Shown piece by piece: positions 54,401 through 61,158 of a DNA stretch of 64,000 nucleotides; position 1 is the first letter of the stretch; every line of letters begins with the position of its first letter. Both the position numbers and the translations under genes were made by a program. The DNA is taken from contig CM066923.1 of the NCBI GenBank assembly GCA_033964015.1, positions 6,375,978-6,439,977 of the forward strand, in the 5' to 3' direction. This stretch comes from Scolanthus callimorphus (Eukaryota; Cnidaria; Anthozoa; Actiniaria; Edwardsiidae). Below the pieces are notes generated by a model. The model ran no database searches. It saw only the letters and a program-made list of their open reading frames with translations, and was not told the origin of the DNA.

Positions 54401-57400
54401 CACAGGGTGGGTACCCAAAAGAGAATACATACTGGCCCAAATGACTCACCGATTCTTGGTAAGGAGGCGTGAAATCACTTTGTGGAGAGGAGGACTTGCT
54501 GGCGAGTGAGGATATAACTCGATCCAAGGTCAGCAGTGACTGATCTGGCGTGACATTAGAGGGTAACGCGGCTTCACTGTCGCTTGTGTGACCATTTACA
54601 CAGCACTACAATTATAAACAAACAGGCAATACATTTGAAGACCTAGACTCGACTCAGACCCAGTCGTTACTCAAGTGTTTCTTCTAGTGCGTTTTTGCGT
54701 GACTGGAACATGTCACGCAAAAATAAGGTCGAATAAAATTTCATCCCTACGTGATGCATCGCGCGCCTTGAAGAGAGCAACAAGAGGTGACTGGCCAGGG
54801 GCGTAGCCAGGGGCATAGGGGCATAGGGGCCGAGGTCCCCCTTTCTCGGGAGATTTTCCAATACATTTATTTCGTCCCATGTTTTCACTATCCGTCCCCT
54901 CCCCCAACCAAAATCCTGGCTACGCCCCTGCTGGCTAAGAGTGTGTTAGGAGACCCTTGATCAGCCACTAGACTAGATTGCGTATGAATATGAAAAGGCA
55001 CGGAACGGTCACGGACATTCAGCCAATCACATCGCGGGAAATGACTGATCAACCAATCAAAATGCTTAGACACAGCACGGCACACTGCGGTTTCTGCTCT
55101 ATTTTTCAGACCCCGTCCACACTACACCGTTTTCAAACGAAAACGGATACTTTTTGCTCCGGATACGGCTATCGTCCACACTACAACGCCGAAAATGCTC
55201 ACCGAAAACGGCGAAAACGATAAGTGTGGACGCAAATCTTTTTGAAAACGGAGCAGAAAGTACCCGTTTTCGTTTGAAAACGCAGTGTGGACGGGGCCTC
55301 AGTCTAGTAACACAACGAGCCAGAGAAAGAATCCATTTCCATCGGCTGATTTCACAGGGAATTTCTGCAGAAACACATCCATGGGAAAGCTGAATTACCC
55401 ATGGTAGAAGAATTTTAAGTGTTCGGATTTCCTATAGCTATCCATGTGAATTCCAATCACTTCTCATGTGTTTGCCTTGGGAAATTCAGCTTTTCCCATG
55501 GATGGGTTTCTGTAGAAATTCCCTGTGTTTAGGGAATGTGGTGCACTATTTCCAACTGAATTTGGTAAATCAATTATAGAACTTTTCTAGATGGTTATTC
55601 CGATGTTTGTAAACGTAATTCTGTTTCTAAAATCGAATTATGAACAATAACAAAGCTGAACGGGTGACTGTAGCTCTTTGTCCGTTCTCAACAATTTCTG
55701 TTTATAGTAAATACGCTAGCGTCAGCAATTAGCCGGATCGTGACAAGAGTCAGATATAAGCATGAAATTTGGTACACAGATTTCTTTATGAATACCTATC
55801 CATATTAGAAAGGGTGCCCCCAAAAGGGACTAAAACATGTTTTATTTTGATCGGAAATTACAAATTGGGCTACATGTGAAGATTTTTATTAAATTACAGG
55901 CACTTGCTAAAAGAGATCTCTATTGCAGAAACAGCGCGAAGCTGTTCATGAAACGATGGTATCTATCTACTTCAAACGCTTATAGAGACTATTGATAGAT
56001 TTTTCTTCTTCCATGGTGAAGTCATTATCTAGTCTATGATATGTATCTCACTTGGGAAATAGACAAAATCAGCTAACGGTGTTTACGCCTTGTTGCCACC
56101 CAATTCAGATCATGTGATGATTCCTTTGGGTGGATACTTTTGTTAGTCCTGCACAAACACTCGTCCACTCGGTCGGGCGAATAAAAATTGACAATTGTTA
56201 CTACCCAGGAATCATCACATGATCTGAATTGGGTGGCAACAAGATGTAAACACTGTTAGCCGATTTTGTCTATTGCTATGTTTTATCATCCAAAGCTGAA
56301 GCAATGTCCATCTCGTGACGTCATAATCCTGCTAATTTGCATAATTTTAAAACCTTAGCAATTTCTCCAGTTCAATGTAACCAAAAATGATATCATAAGG
56401 GGAAAACGTCTTTTTCTTTTATCGAGAACGTTTCGGTACGACCAAAATAGAATAGTTAACATTTTGCTTTTGAATACTTATCATCTAAATCTTGAAATTT
56501 ATTGTGAAGTTTCCTAAATAAACATTGTACATATTTTGTTGTTTGTCTGTCAAGATGTCTATTACATCACCAAAAGTGAGCTAAAATCTTGACACCGCGC
56601 CTTTAACTAAGCAGTGAAATACAACAACAATTGGTAGTTCTATTTTTAGCGTTTTCGAAAACCTCCGCTTTCGATGCGTTGCAGTGTGAACGGGAGGTCT
56701 AACTAGATAAATAGAGGACATTACATGGCCGCGCGGAGATACGAATTTTATCTTCGAGTGTTGAAAATTTATCTCACGAGTGAGCGCAGCGAACGAGGGA
56801 GATAAATTTTTAACACGAGAAGATAAAATTCGTATCTCCAAGCGTCATGTAATGTTCTGTTTATTATATAAACATCAATGAAATACCAAATTCAAATTTT
56901 ATTTGAGTTAAGTTTAAAAATCGAGCATCCAGCAAAGGCAAGTGTGATATTTTCACATGTGAAAATAACATGATATTTTCACGTGTGAAGATATCAAATT
57001 TTCGCGCGGGAGATCACCTGGTATTTCATTGGTGTTTATATAATAAAAACTTCTCCTATTTCGAAGCTCCGGTTTAGTATGGATGGCACTTGAATATATG
57101 TAGTAGTCGTTTCTCCAATTGGGAAAATGTCAAACATTTTATGAAAAAGATTCTAATAAGACGAAAAAAAATGTGTTAGGGCAGTTGCTTTCAATATTGG
57201 CGTTGTTAAAAATTGTTTGTCGTCGGGCCTGAAAGTGTTTGTTTTTGAAAATAAATTTCCTGCACGGCCCGTGGGGCCAACAAAAATCCTACATGGTAAA
57301 TTTGCGGTTAATATCCTCTATAATTTGTCAGCGAAAAATAAAACAATTATCGCTTCATAGGATAGGAAATGTTTTCATAGAACGCTCATACGAGTAAATA

Positions 57401-59452
57401 ATCTTTGTACAACATTGTTTACTTTGTTTTGTCTCCTCCCCCTTTTTCACTACTTGACTCCCCCTCCTCTCCTAAAATATTTAGTAACAGGGCGGATCAA
57501 GGATTTAAAAAAGGGGGGGTGGATAGGAGGAGGCGGATCAGCTTTTTAGGGGGAGAGGCTTGGAGTAAGGACAGAAAACACTCTTACCAAAATGCCCTGG
57601 CAACGTTTTGCTGTATCCCGCCCCCTAAACTATTTAAAACAAAAAGATGACTTTCACATTTTTTTACAAAAGGGGGAGTGGATATCCACCCAATCCACCC
57701 ACCCCCCCCCCCTGTATCCGCCCCTGAGTAAACAATCGATTTTATCTTTCTACTTCATCCAGCGACTGAGCAGTTGTCAAACATCCTAGGATGTCTAAAT
57801 GGATCCAAATTTACTGAAATGTGAGAATACTAAAAAAGGACACACAAAAGTAAACAGAATGTCAGCTATATTTTGTGGTGGTGGAATCAAATTGAAAATG
57901 AACTGAGTAACATAAAACCTTGTGAAAAGAGTTTAGTGGAAATGAAAGCAATTTATGCAGTAGCGGCAAATGTTCAAACATAAGGGATACAGATGTAGCT
58001 TTACTAGGATTCGCCCCAAAACCGTTAGAAAACTACAAATATAAAATATGCAAAGGCATCATTCGTTATCTAAAATAACGAACCGAATATATAGAGTAAA
58101 TTCCTTGTCATTGAAAAATAAATTATAGGCAAGATCCTAACATTATAAAAGTGAAAATGAAACAATGAATACACAATAATCGAGTTACAGTTTGTAAAAA
58201 GCGATTGCATCAATCAGTCTTGCACAGACACTCAGAATAAAAGAAATGGTGCTGGCCGTTACTTACAAGCAATAGCAAATTGCATTCAGTTTGCGATAGA
58301 ACCCATTCAAAAGCTTTCGCCCATTTACTAACTCAGCAATAAATAGTATTATATCCAAACCGGCCTTTGTTCCACGGATCACTGATTTAGAGATGGGAAC
58401 AACAGACTCCATTGTCCAGTAACCTGAGCAATGGTGTGGATCCGTAGCAAAGGCCAGTGTGGATACAATACCAAAATGGGGGCTGGGTGGGCGGGTCTCT
58501 AAATGGAGCGTCATACCCCAAAGCTATAGCCCACCCCACCTCTCACTTTCCATTCATTCATGTCGTCTCAAAACACCAGCAAATCCGGCCAGCACTCGCA
58601 AAATGCGAGAAGAGAGTGAGCAATAGGATTGCTCGCTCTTTTATTGTGTTCTAGGTGAGCATAGCTCACATTTTAGTGGTTTCCGTGCTTCTCAGTGCCC
58701 GTGGAATGTTTTCGGCCGATTTGAATAGTATTATATCCAAACCGGCCTTTGTTCCACGGATCACTGATTTAGAGATGGGAACAACAGACTCCATTGTCCA
58801 GTAACCTGAGCAATGGTGTGGATCACTCCGCTGTCCAATGCACCCACATCCGGCGGCACCCCGCGCCCAGCCCTTGCCCCAAGGGAATATTTGAGCCATA
58901 TGGCTCCCCCATATCTCATCCATATCTTATCACCCTCTACTCATTCCCCAATACTGTCACCATACCCCGTATACAGTATCAATAGGAGGTATACAGCATA
59001 ATTTGTGTAAGAGCACAGCACGGCGCCCGTCACTGTACGATGTCATTTGTGCGTCTGACTGGAGCTTCTTATTGTTCTCACAAGGGGGAAAGCTAACACA
59101 AATGACTAAATTGAGATCATGAACCTCTCTCGAGACAGTTTCCGCTACCGGGTGTTACTCATCTACAATCTCGGATAGACTTCTCCCGCACGGAACCAAG
59201 AGCAGAATCAGCCAGGACTGGTTCCCCCGAGCTGGTCCCCGGGAGCGTCACCCAATTCACCGTTTTGAGATACCTGATAGGCCGCCGTTTCGATTAAATC
59301 TTTCAACCCCTTCCCATTCTGGAAGGACGAAATATTGTGTACGTCATCGCTTGATTGGCGGCTAATCGTCCAGTATAGAAGAGAAAACAACGAAGCCTGT
59401 AGAGTTGAGCGACACTCCCTGGGATCAGTAGGAGAACGCAGTCCCGGCGCAA
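27432..59452 (-). CDS. Kinesin-3-like / LL5 (PHLDB) fusion gene, 5' incomplete
   Basis: Twelve-exon reconstruction: 59452-59274, 54605-54450, 53639-53481, 52436-52371, 50391-50263, 39857-39734, 37126-37054, 36567-36458, 34198-34076, 31498-30550, 29092-28169 and 27857-27432. Every junction has GT-AG sites and matching phase, giving about 1,137 residues. Order of parts: C-terminal half of a kinesin motor (about 1-165), neck and coiled coil (165-235), FHA (about 250-360), long coiled coil (370-990) and PH (about 1020-1137). LL5/PHLDB proteins bind PIP3 at the cell cortex and recruit microtubule plus-end and cortical complexes. Kinesin-3 motors carry an FHA domain just after the neck. The gene keeps the kinesin-3 order and ends like LL5. 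The P-loop part of the motor was not found. One base is missing in the coiled-coil exon. The domain calls are firm for FHA, PH and the motor C-terminus; joining them in one transcript is inferred from phase and collinearity. Confidence 0.82.
27990..28110. repeat. Dispersed fragment shared with the minisatellite spacers
   Basis: The block ttgcagccccttcttcggcg, followed by aacgtccgtaaatc, matches the spacers at 2190-2230 and 3005-3040. Here it lies in the 311-bp intron just before the PH exon. Confidence 0.5.
28169..29092 (-). CDS. Coiled-coil exon with Ser-rich break
   Basis: The exon has 308 codons, acceptor CGTCGTAG, donor CAG|GTCAGT, phase 0 at both ends, no stop. It continues the coiled coil (EKIERERQIEFEFFETEQ onward) for about 125 residues. 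Then comes a less charged segment with RSKSPEGGEMVLTLTNTN, a Ser-rich hinge (SSTGSSTSTSSSEDEN), and a second coiled coil ending HDRLPPQ. Coiled coils in LL5 proteins serve dimerisation and binding of cortical partners (family knowledge). Confidence 0.9.
29490..29625. repeat. Dispersed repeat (GGGAAATTCAGCTTTT family)
   Basis: Blocks gggaaattcagctttt and atggatgggtttct recur near 55480-55520. It lies in the intron between the two coiled-coil exons. Confidence 0.45.
30225..30496. repeat. Intronic element, copy 1 of a pair
   Basis: It shares blocks with 32635-32916, including tctattgtcaatgctgcgtt, tgagctaatagtaggctat and agcccattcgggctcgag. The ends tagtcaaatcac and gtgatttgacta are inverted. 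It lies just upstream in coordinates of the coiled-coil exon end. Confidence 0.6.
30550..31498 (-). CDS. Long coiled-coil exon, carries a -1 frameshift
   Basis: The exon has 949 bases, acceptor CCCTTTAG, donor AAG|GTAGGG. It encodes about 316 residues of almost uninterrupted Glu/Lys/Arg/Gln/Leu coiled coil, starting DVELAIEQYKRDKKERERL. The frame runs to QLEDEL near 30877 and then continues one base out of register as RSIAMLKEERRRENE. Without a correction the first frame stops near 30819. Exon length is one base short of the phase needed on both sides, so one base is missing, most simply in the A run at 30871-30873 (T on the plus strand). On the other strand this exon makes a 234-codon Ser/Cys-rich shadow frame that is not a gene. 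Confidence 0.88.
32635..32916. repeat. Intronic element, copy 2 of a pair
   Basis: Same family and orientation as 30225-30496, with an internal palindrome tactagtaggctataagtta and its complement. It lies in the intron between the FHA and coiled-coil exons. Confidence 0.6.
34076..34198 (-). CDS. FHA domain exon 4 with NHPKEA motif
   Basis: The exon has 123 bases (2 + 40 codons + 1), acceptor ATTTACAG, donor CCAG|GTAAGA. It reads GCMLCLGKSNYFRFNHPKE and then AKRIREANPGNRFS. CMLCLGxSxxxRFNHPxEAK is a hallmark shared by LL5/PHLDB, and kinesin-3 FHA domains have a related FRFNHPEQA. It joins directly in phase 1 to the coiled-coil exon at 31498. The long disordered middle of vertebrate LL5 is therefore absent. 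Confidence 0.92.
36458..36567 (-). CDS. FHA domain exon 3
   Basis: The exon has 110 bases (1 + 36 codons + 1), acceptor GTATCCAG, donor CCAAG|GTATG. It reads EHCIVEFNGEAVVLHPKAP and then CSVDGIPVSEPTKLPQ. EHC is the conserved SxxHC-type core of FHA domains. The VDGIPVSEPTKLPQG stretch closely matches the LL5 family (xDGxPVxxPTxLxQG). Confidence 0.9.
36866..37010. repeat. Degenerate GGGCCGTAGCCAGG element
   Basis: It begins cagggccgtagccagggggag and has the G-run / C-run interior of the 13360 family. It sits in the short intron between two FHA exons and accounts for the long plus-strand frame there. Confidence 0.45.
37054..37126 (-). CDS. FHA domain exon 2
   Basis: The exon has 73 bases (2 + 23 codons + 2), acceptor TTTTTCAG and donor AAAG|GTTAGT. 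KTVIGVSTDTCKPDIELRG corresponds to the FHA segment TVIGxxxxDIxLxG, with the phosphopeptide-facing loop before ELRGRGIE. The split codons at both ends rebuild Gly and Ser, giving CPIKLG-KTVIG and GIES-EHC. Confidence 0.87.
37857..38042. repeat. Short element with ATGTCCCACAAACA ends
   Basis: The ends tatgtcccacaaacaaact and actgtttgtgggacatga are inverted about 185 bases apart. No coding content. Confidence 0.45.
38544..38710. mobile_element. Palindromic TTCTGTTCCGCC element, copy 1
   Basis: Left arm tttctgttccgcc, then gtcaaaccatctaagccaat, is mirrored by attggcttagatggtttgac and ggcggaacagaaa. Related copies are at 48250-48856 and 53910-54086. Confidence 0.7.
39734..39857 (-). CDS. Exon entering the FHA domain (LL5/kinesin-3 junction)
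   Basis: The exon has 41 codons plus one base, acceptor TTACCAG, donor CTAG|GTAAGC, phase 0 in and phase 1 out. EEPHFVSLGGGRLSIGVT is the first FHA strand and closely matches the LL5 family signature PHLVSLGSGRLSTAIT. The preceding ERALEVTELG also resembles the kinesin-3 linker EREALLAEMG. The exon can follow either the neck exon at 50263 or the alternative first exon at 42182. Confidence 0.88.
39895..40185. repeat. Purine-strand minisatellite beside the FHA exon acceptor
   Basis: Degenerate gacagacaaacaggacagac repeats run over about 290 bases. On the gene (minus) strand this is a CTGTC/TTTGTC-rich pyrimidine tract. It ends about 40 bases before the acceptor of the exon at 39857. The long Cys/Leu/Ser frame over it is a repeat artefact. 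Confidence 0.8.
40660..40915. mobile_element. TAGAGCGGATTTCACATGAC element, copy 2
   Basis: The element is 256 bases with the same termini as 24675-24930 and an inverted interior. It lies in the 10.4-kb intron. Confidence 0.75.
42182..42298 (-). CDS. Alternative first coding exon for a motor-less isoform
   Basis: The exon opens with ATG at 42298. An in-frame TAG lies 15 bases before the ATG and G is at -3. It reads MTSVFTQFFKPFFAKEAGD and ends MNNSSE at a GAG|GTAACG donor, 39 codons in phase 0. That phase joins correctly to the FHA exon at 39857. Splicing this exon instead of the neck exons would give a protein of about 950 residues made only of FHA, coiled coil and PH, as in vertebrate LL5. 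No transcript was seen, so use of the exon is inferred from start, donor and phase. Confidence 0.62.
43007..43020. promoter_or_regulatory. NRF1-like GC palindrome near possible internal promoter
   Basis: The sequence gacgcatgcgcggc resembles the NRF1 core GCGCATGCGC. It sits about 700 bp upstream of the alternative first exon on the minus strand. A second CG-rich patch lies at 43344-43383. No TATA box was recognised. This is only a weak hint of a promoter for the motor-less transcript. Confidence 0.2.
43634..43824. repeat. Palindromic element upstream of the alternative first exon
   Basis: Arms agaccttttccgcttaagtg and its counterpart ending aatcaagcggaaaaggtct pair. The inner cctgtggtttgt and acaaaccacagg pair as well. 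Confidence 0.6.
45170..45262. repeat. Half copy of the GGAGATACGAATTTTATC hairpin element
   Basis: It matches the left arm and centre of 56700-56870 (gttgaaaatttatctcacga shared), but the right arm is missing. Confidence 0.55.
45903..46432. repeat. Tandem duplication, period 287 bases
   Basis: Copies at 45903-46145 and 46190-46432 share blocks such as ggacattccgagaaagtctc (second copy differs at one base) and gatattcaaggaatataact. The offset is a constant 287. The two similar short frames are by-products of the duplication. Confidence 0.8.
46434..46680. mobile_element. Mariner-type MITE flanked by TA
   Basis: Termini caatggcggaaaaaagtgtt and the inverse of aacgacttttgtccaccattg are about 24 bases with few mismatches. 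TA lies on both sides (46432-46433, 46681-46682). This is the hallmark of Tc1/mariner insertion. The 247-bp body has no transposase. Confidence 0.75.
48250..48856. mobile_element. TTCTGTTCCGCC-family element, copy 2, split by a SINE
   Basis: The left part at 48250-48394 (ttttctgctctgccagtcaa, then ccatctaagccaatcagg) and right part at 48828-48856 (ending gacggaacagaaaaac) are the two sides of the palindromic family at 38544. They are separated by a SINE insertion. Confidence 0.7.
48395..48827 (-). mobile_element. tRNA-derived SINE with TTA tail
   Basis: Read on the minus strand, it starts near 48827 with an A-box-like tagcgcagtggtaaagcg and a B-box-like gggagttcaaaccctgg. It ends in a stem (aaagcgctttgagcgatgat) and a (tta)n tail. 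The 7-bp target duplication ttaaatt flanks it (48388-48394 and 48828-48834). The stem near the 3' end is of the kind shared by invertebrate retroposons. Confidence 0.8.
50263..50391 (-). CDS. Neck coiled-coil exon
   Basis: The exon has 43 codons, acceptor CTTGGCAG, donor GAG|GTATGTG, phase 0. The charged helix includes KAERKLQENETLMKRL and GIWEDKWSKTQKIIE. The latter matches the TWEEKLxKTExI segment of the kinesin-3 coiled coil just before the FHA domain. The intron that follows is 10.4 kb, the longest in the gene, and contains the alternative first exon at 42.2 kb. Confidence 0.85.
52371..52436 (-). CDS. Kinesin neck exon
   Basis: The exon has 22 codons, acceptor CGGGCAG and donor AAG|GTAGGT, phase 0. 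Joined to the previous exon it reads INE-DGHVRLIKELKVEI, the pattern of kinesin-3 INEDxxxxLIRELKxEV, and continues DLKSMLK. It is a short amphipathic neck helix that follows the motor core. Confidence 0.87.
52467..52695. repeat. Diverged TAGAGCGGATTTCA-type element, copy 3
   Basis: The ends agagcagatttcagatgact and gtcatctgaaatcctctct are inverted. The interior keeps the attggctga and accaatcag blocks of the 256-bp family. Confidence 0.55.
53481..53639 (-). CDS. Kinesin motor exon (C-terminal core)
   Basis: The exon has 53 codons, acceptor TTCTTAG, donor GAG|GTAGG, phase 0. It carries the best preserved motor signature in the gene: ALTWILKDCFGGN, then RTIMLAAVSPAD, then ETLSTLRYANQVKKV. These match the kinesin LTxLLxxxLGGNxxTxMIAxxSPA and ETLSTLRYAxRAK motifs. 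The following INYPAINE matches the start of the kinesin-3 neck (NAVINED). This exon alone identifies a kinesin motor. Confidence 0.93.
53827..53905. repeat. Small hairpin flanked by TTACAGCT repeats
   Basis: agcctgagtatcagg and cctgatactcaggct pair around about 35 bases. The 8-bp direct repeat ttacagct lies on both sides. Confidence 0.6.
53910..54086. repeat. TTCTGTTCCGCC-family element, copy 3
   Basis: A diverged palindromic copy with cagtcaaatcttatgagcca on the left and ggctcagatagtttgattgg plus cggaacagc on the right. Confidence 0.55.
54450..54605 (-). CDS. Kinesin motor exon (alpha4 / loop 12 region)
   Basis: The exon has 52 codons, acceptor TTGTAG, donor TCG|GTGAGT, phase 0 at both ends. 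It contains DQSLLTLDRVISSLAS, which aligns with the kinesin NKSLxxLxxVIxAL helix, and ends PPYQES, aligning with PYRDS before LTxLL. The lysine-rich loop 12 (K-loop) of kinesin-3 is replaced by a Ser-rich SKSSSPQSD stretch. The conserved Arg of PYRDS is Gln. Both changes would weaken microtubule contacts, which is inference from the family. Confidence 0.8.
54796..54930. mobile_element. CAGGGGCGTAGCCAG element, copy 2
   Basis: Termini caggggcgtagccagggg and cctggctacgcccctg. The 5-bp direct repeat ctggc flanks it (54791-54795, 54931-54935). Confidence 0.8.
54960..55080. repeat. Dispersed repeat matching the window start
   Basis: The reverse complement shares long blocks with positions 1-70, such as gattggttgatca and gtgattggctgaatgt. 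Confidence 0.55.
55110..55299. repeat. Hairpin element with CCCCGTCCACACT ends
   Basis: accccgtccacactacaccg and cgcagtgtggacggggcc are inverted. The inner cgttttcaaacgaaaacgg and ccgttttcgtttgaaaacg pair too. A partial relative lies at 63750-63900. Confidence 0.65.
55320..55630. repeat. Dispersed repeat with inverted gggaaattcagctt blocks
   Basis: gaaacacatccatgggaaag and cttttcccatggatgggttt form inverted arms. The same family occurs at 18040-18175 and 29490-29625. Confidence 0.5.
56038..56285. repeat. Palindromic element
   Basis: Arms gacaaaatcagctaacggtg and ttgccacccaattcagatca, leading into tgtgatgattcc, pair with their inverse at 56205-56285 around a 75-base centre. Confidence 0.65.
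56700..56870. repeat. GGAGATACGAATTTTATC hairpin element, full copy
   Basis: ggagatacgaattttatctt, then cgagtgttgaaaatttatct, is mirrored by agataaatttttaacacgag and aagataaaattcgtatctcc. A half copy lies at 45170. Confidence 0.6.
57488..57726. mobile_element. CAGGGGCGGAT-type element, copy 3 of the 5-bp-TSD family
   Basis: Termini cagggcggatcaagg and tatccgcccctg are inverted. The 5-bp direct repeat agtaa flanks both sides (57483-57487, 57727-57731). The interior has the same G-run / C-run build as 13360 and 54796. Confidence 0.7.
58342..58442. repeat. Identical 101-bp duplicate, copy 1
   Basis: aatagtattatatccaaacc to gagcaatggtgtggatc is repeated without visible change at 58724-58824. 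Confidence 0.85.
58569..58730. repeat. Identical 162-bp duplicate, copy 1
   Basis: caaaacaccagcaaatccgg to gatttgaatagta recurs unchanged at 60997-61158, offset 2428. It abuts the second copy of the 101-bp repeat, sharing aatagta at the joint. Confidence 0.85.
58724..58824. repeat. Identical 101-bp duplicate, copy 2
   Basis: Second copy of 58342-58442, starting inside the end of the 162-bp repeat. Confidence 0.85.
59274..59452 (-). CDS. Putative motor-domain exon (switch region, degenerate)
   Basis: The candidate exon is bounded by an acceptor (CTCTTGCAG) and a donor (CAG|GTATCTC). It has two leading bases plus 59 codons and no stop, and it ends in phase 0, which fits the next exon. The stretch RECRSTLQASLFSLLYW sits where kinesins have the SSRSH switch I motif followed by a beta strand. 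VHNISSFQNG sits where DLAGSE (switch II) is expected, but neither motif is intact. Assignment rests on position, phase and weak resemblance, so it may be wrong. An alternative is a chance open stretch in the 5' intron. Confidence 0.45.
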
Positions 59453-59639
59453 CTGCAAGAGTCGAGCACGAAGGGCCTTAGATGACCCTGGGACTGTGAA
59501 CCCTAAATCACCCAAAGCTTACGTTTTTCTCTTTCATGCCTTTTTTTTTTTCCTTATTACGCAATTATGCGATGACAATTCCACAAGTAAAATCACAGAT
59601 TCCACTCTTGTCTTTTCTTTTTCCCATTACTATATTGTC

Positions 59640-60735
59640 ATGTGCCCGGCTCGAATGGCACTAAACAGACAACAGTGTCCCTACCGAACCGAGGTCCATA
59701 TAAGGCCAAATAAACACAGGGCACCTGAAACTATGCTTCCCGTGAATCGTACCCGCGGCTCGAATGGCCATAATAAACAAGAGAAAGTTCGTACCGAACC
59801 GAAGTCTAGTATACAACCAACTAAATTCCTACAGGGCACCTGAAATATGCTTCCAGTAATCGTGCCCGGCCTGAATGGCCATAATAAACACTAGCTAATT
59901 TTTCGTACCGAACCGAAGTCCAGTATACAACCAATTAAATTCCTACAGGGCACCTGAAATATGCTTCCAGTAATCGTGCCCGGCCCGAATGGCCATAATA
60001 AACACTAGCTAATTTTTCGTACCGAACCAAAGTCCAGTATACAACCAATTAAATTCCTACAGGGCACCTGAAATATGCTTCCAGTAATCGTGCCCGGCCC
60101 GAATGGCCATAATAAACACTAGCTAATTTTTCGTACCGAACCGAAGTCCAGTATACAACCAATTAAATTCCTACAGGGCACCTGAAATATGCTTCCAGTA
60201 ATCGTGCCCGGCCCGAATGGCCATAATAAACACTAGCTAATTTTTCGTACCGAACCGAAGTCCAGTATACAACCAATTAAATTCCTACAGGGCACCTGAA
60301 ATATGCTTCCAGTGAATCGTGCCCGGCCCGAATGGCCATAATGAACACCAGCTAATTTTTCGTACCGAACCGAAGTCCAGTATACAACCAATTGAACTCC
60401 TACAGGGCACCTGAAATATGCTTCCAGTGAATCGTGCCCGGCCCGAATGGCCATAATAGACACTAGCTAATTTTTCGTACCGAACCGAAGTTCAGTATAC
60501 AACCAATTGAACTCCTACAGGGCACCTGAAATATGCTTCCAGTGAATCGTGCCCGGCCCGAATGGCCATAATAAACACAAGCTAATTTTTCGTACCGAAC
60601 CGAAGTTCAGTCAATTGAACTCCAACAGGGCACCTGAAATATGCTTCCAGTGAATCGTGCCCGGCCCGAAAGGCCATAATAAACACAAGCTAATTTTTCG
60701 TACCGAACCGAAGTCCAGTACACAACCAATTAAAC
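59640..60735. repeat. 114-bp tandem array, about nine units
   Basis: The unit includes cgtgcccggcccgaatggcc, cgtaccgaaccgaagtccag and cctacagggcacctgaaata. The agggcacc anchor recurs at 59834, 59948, 60062 and 60176, exactly 114 apart. The outer units at both ends are more diverged. The unit has the same length in multiples of three but carries stops, and it is not coding. Confidence 0.9.
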
Positions 60736-60996
60736 ACTTGCGAAGCCCGAGTGGCTACAGCAAAATGTGCAAAGATAGACAGAGTAAATCGGCCACTTAA
60801 CCACCAAGGACTCAAGGTAAGGTCTACGTGTGGTCTGCTCTAAATGGCTGGTTGGCTTGAGCCAGCGCTGGAACAACAGGAGCTGGAGGAACGGCTGGGG
60901 CTGAACTGACGCGGTTGGTACAGCAAGAACCAAGAACAGGTGTTGGGGCACAACGGGGTGGCGGGGCGGACGGGAACTTGAGCCATGTCACAGGAA

Positions 60997-61158
60997 CAAA
61001 ACACCAGCAAATCCGGCCAGCACTCGCAAAATGCGAGAAGAGAGTGAGCAATAGGATTGCTCGCTCTTTTATTGTGTTCTAGGTGAGCATAGCTCACATT
61101 TTAGTGGTTTCCGTGCTTCTCAGTGCCCGTGGAATGTTTTCGGCCGATTTGAATAGTA
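60997..61158. repeat. Identical 162-bp duplicate, copy 2
   Basis: Second copy of 58569-58730. What follows (aagtctttacctgtcggggt) differs from the first copy. Confidence 0.85.

Noticed and set aside
58263..58514. Minus-strand reading in the 101-bp repeat with slight resemblance to the kinesin segment before the P-loop (VVPISKSVIRGTKAGLDIILF-like spacing)
   Set aside because: It is on the wrong side of the switch-region exon in transcript order, occurs twice as a repeat and has no adjoining donor or P-loop.
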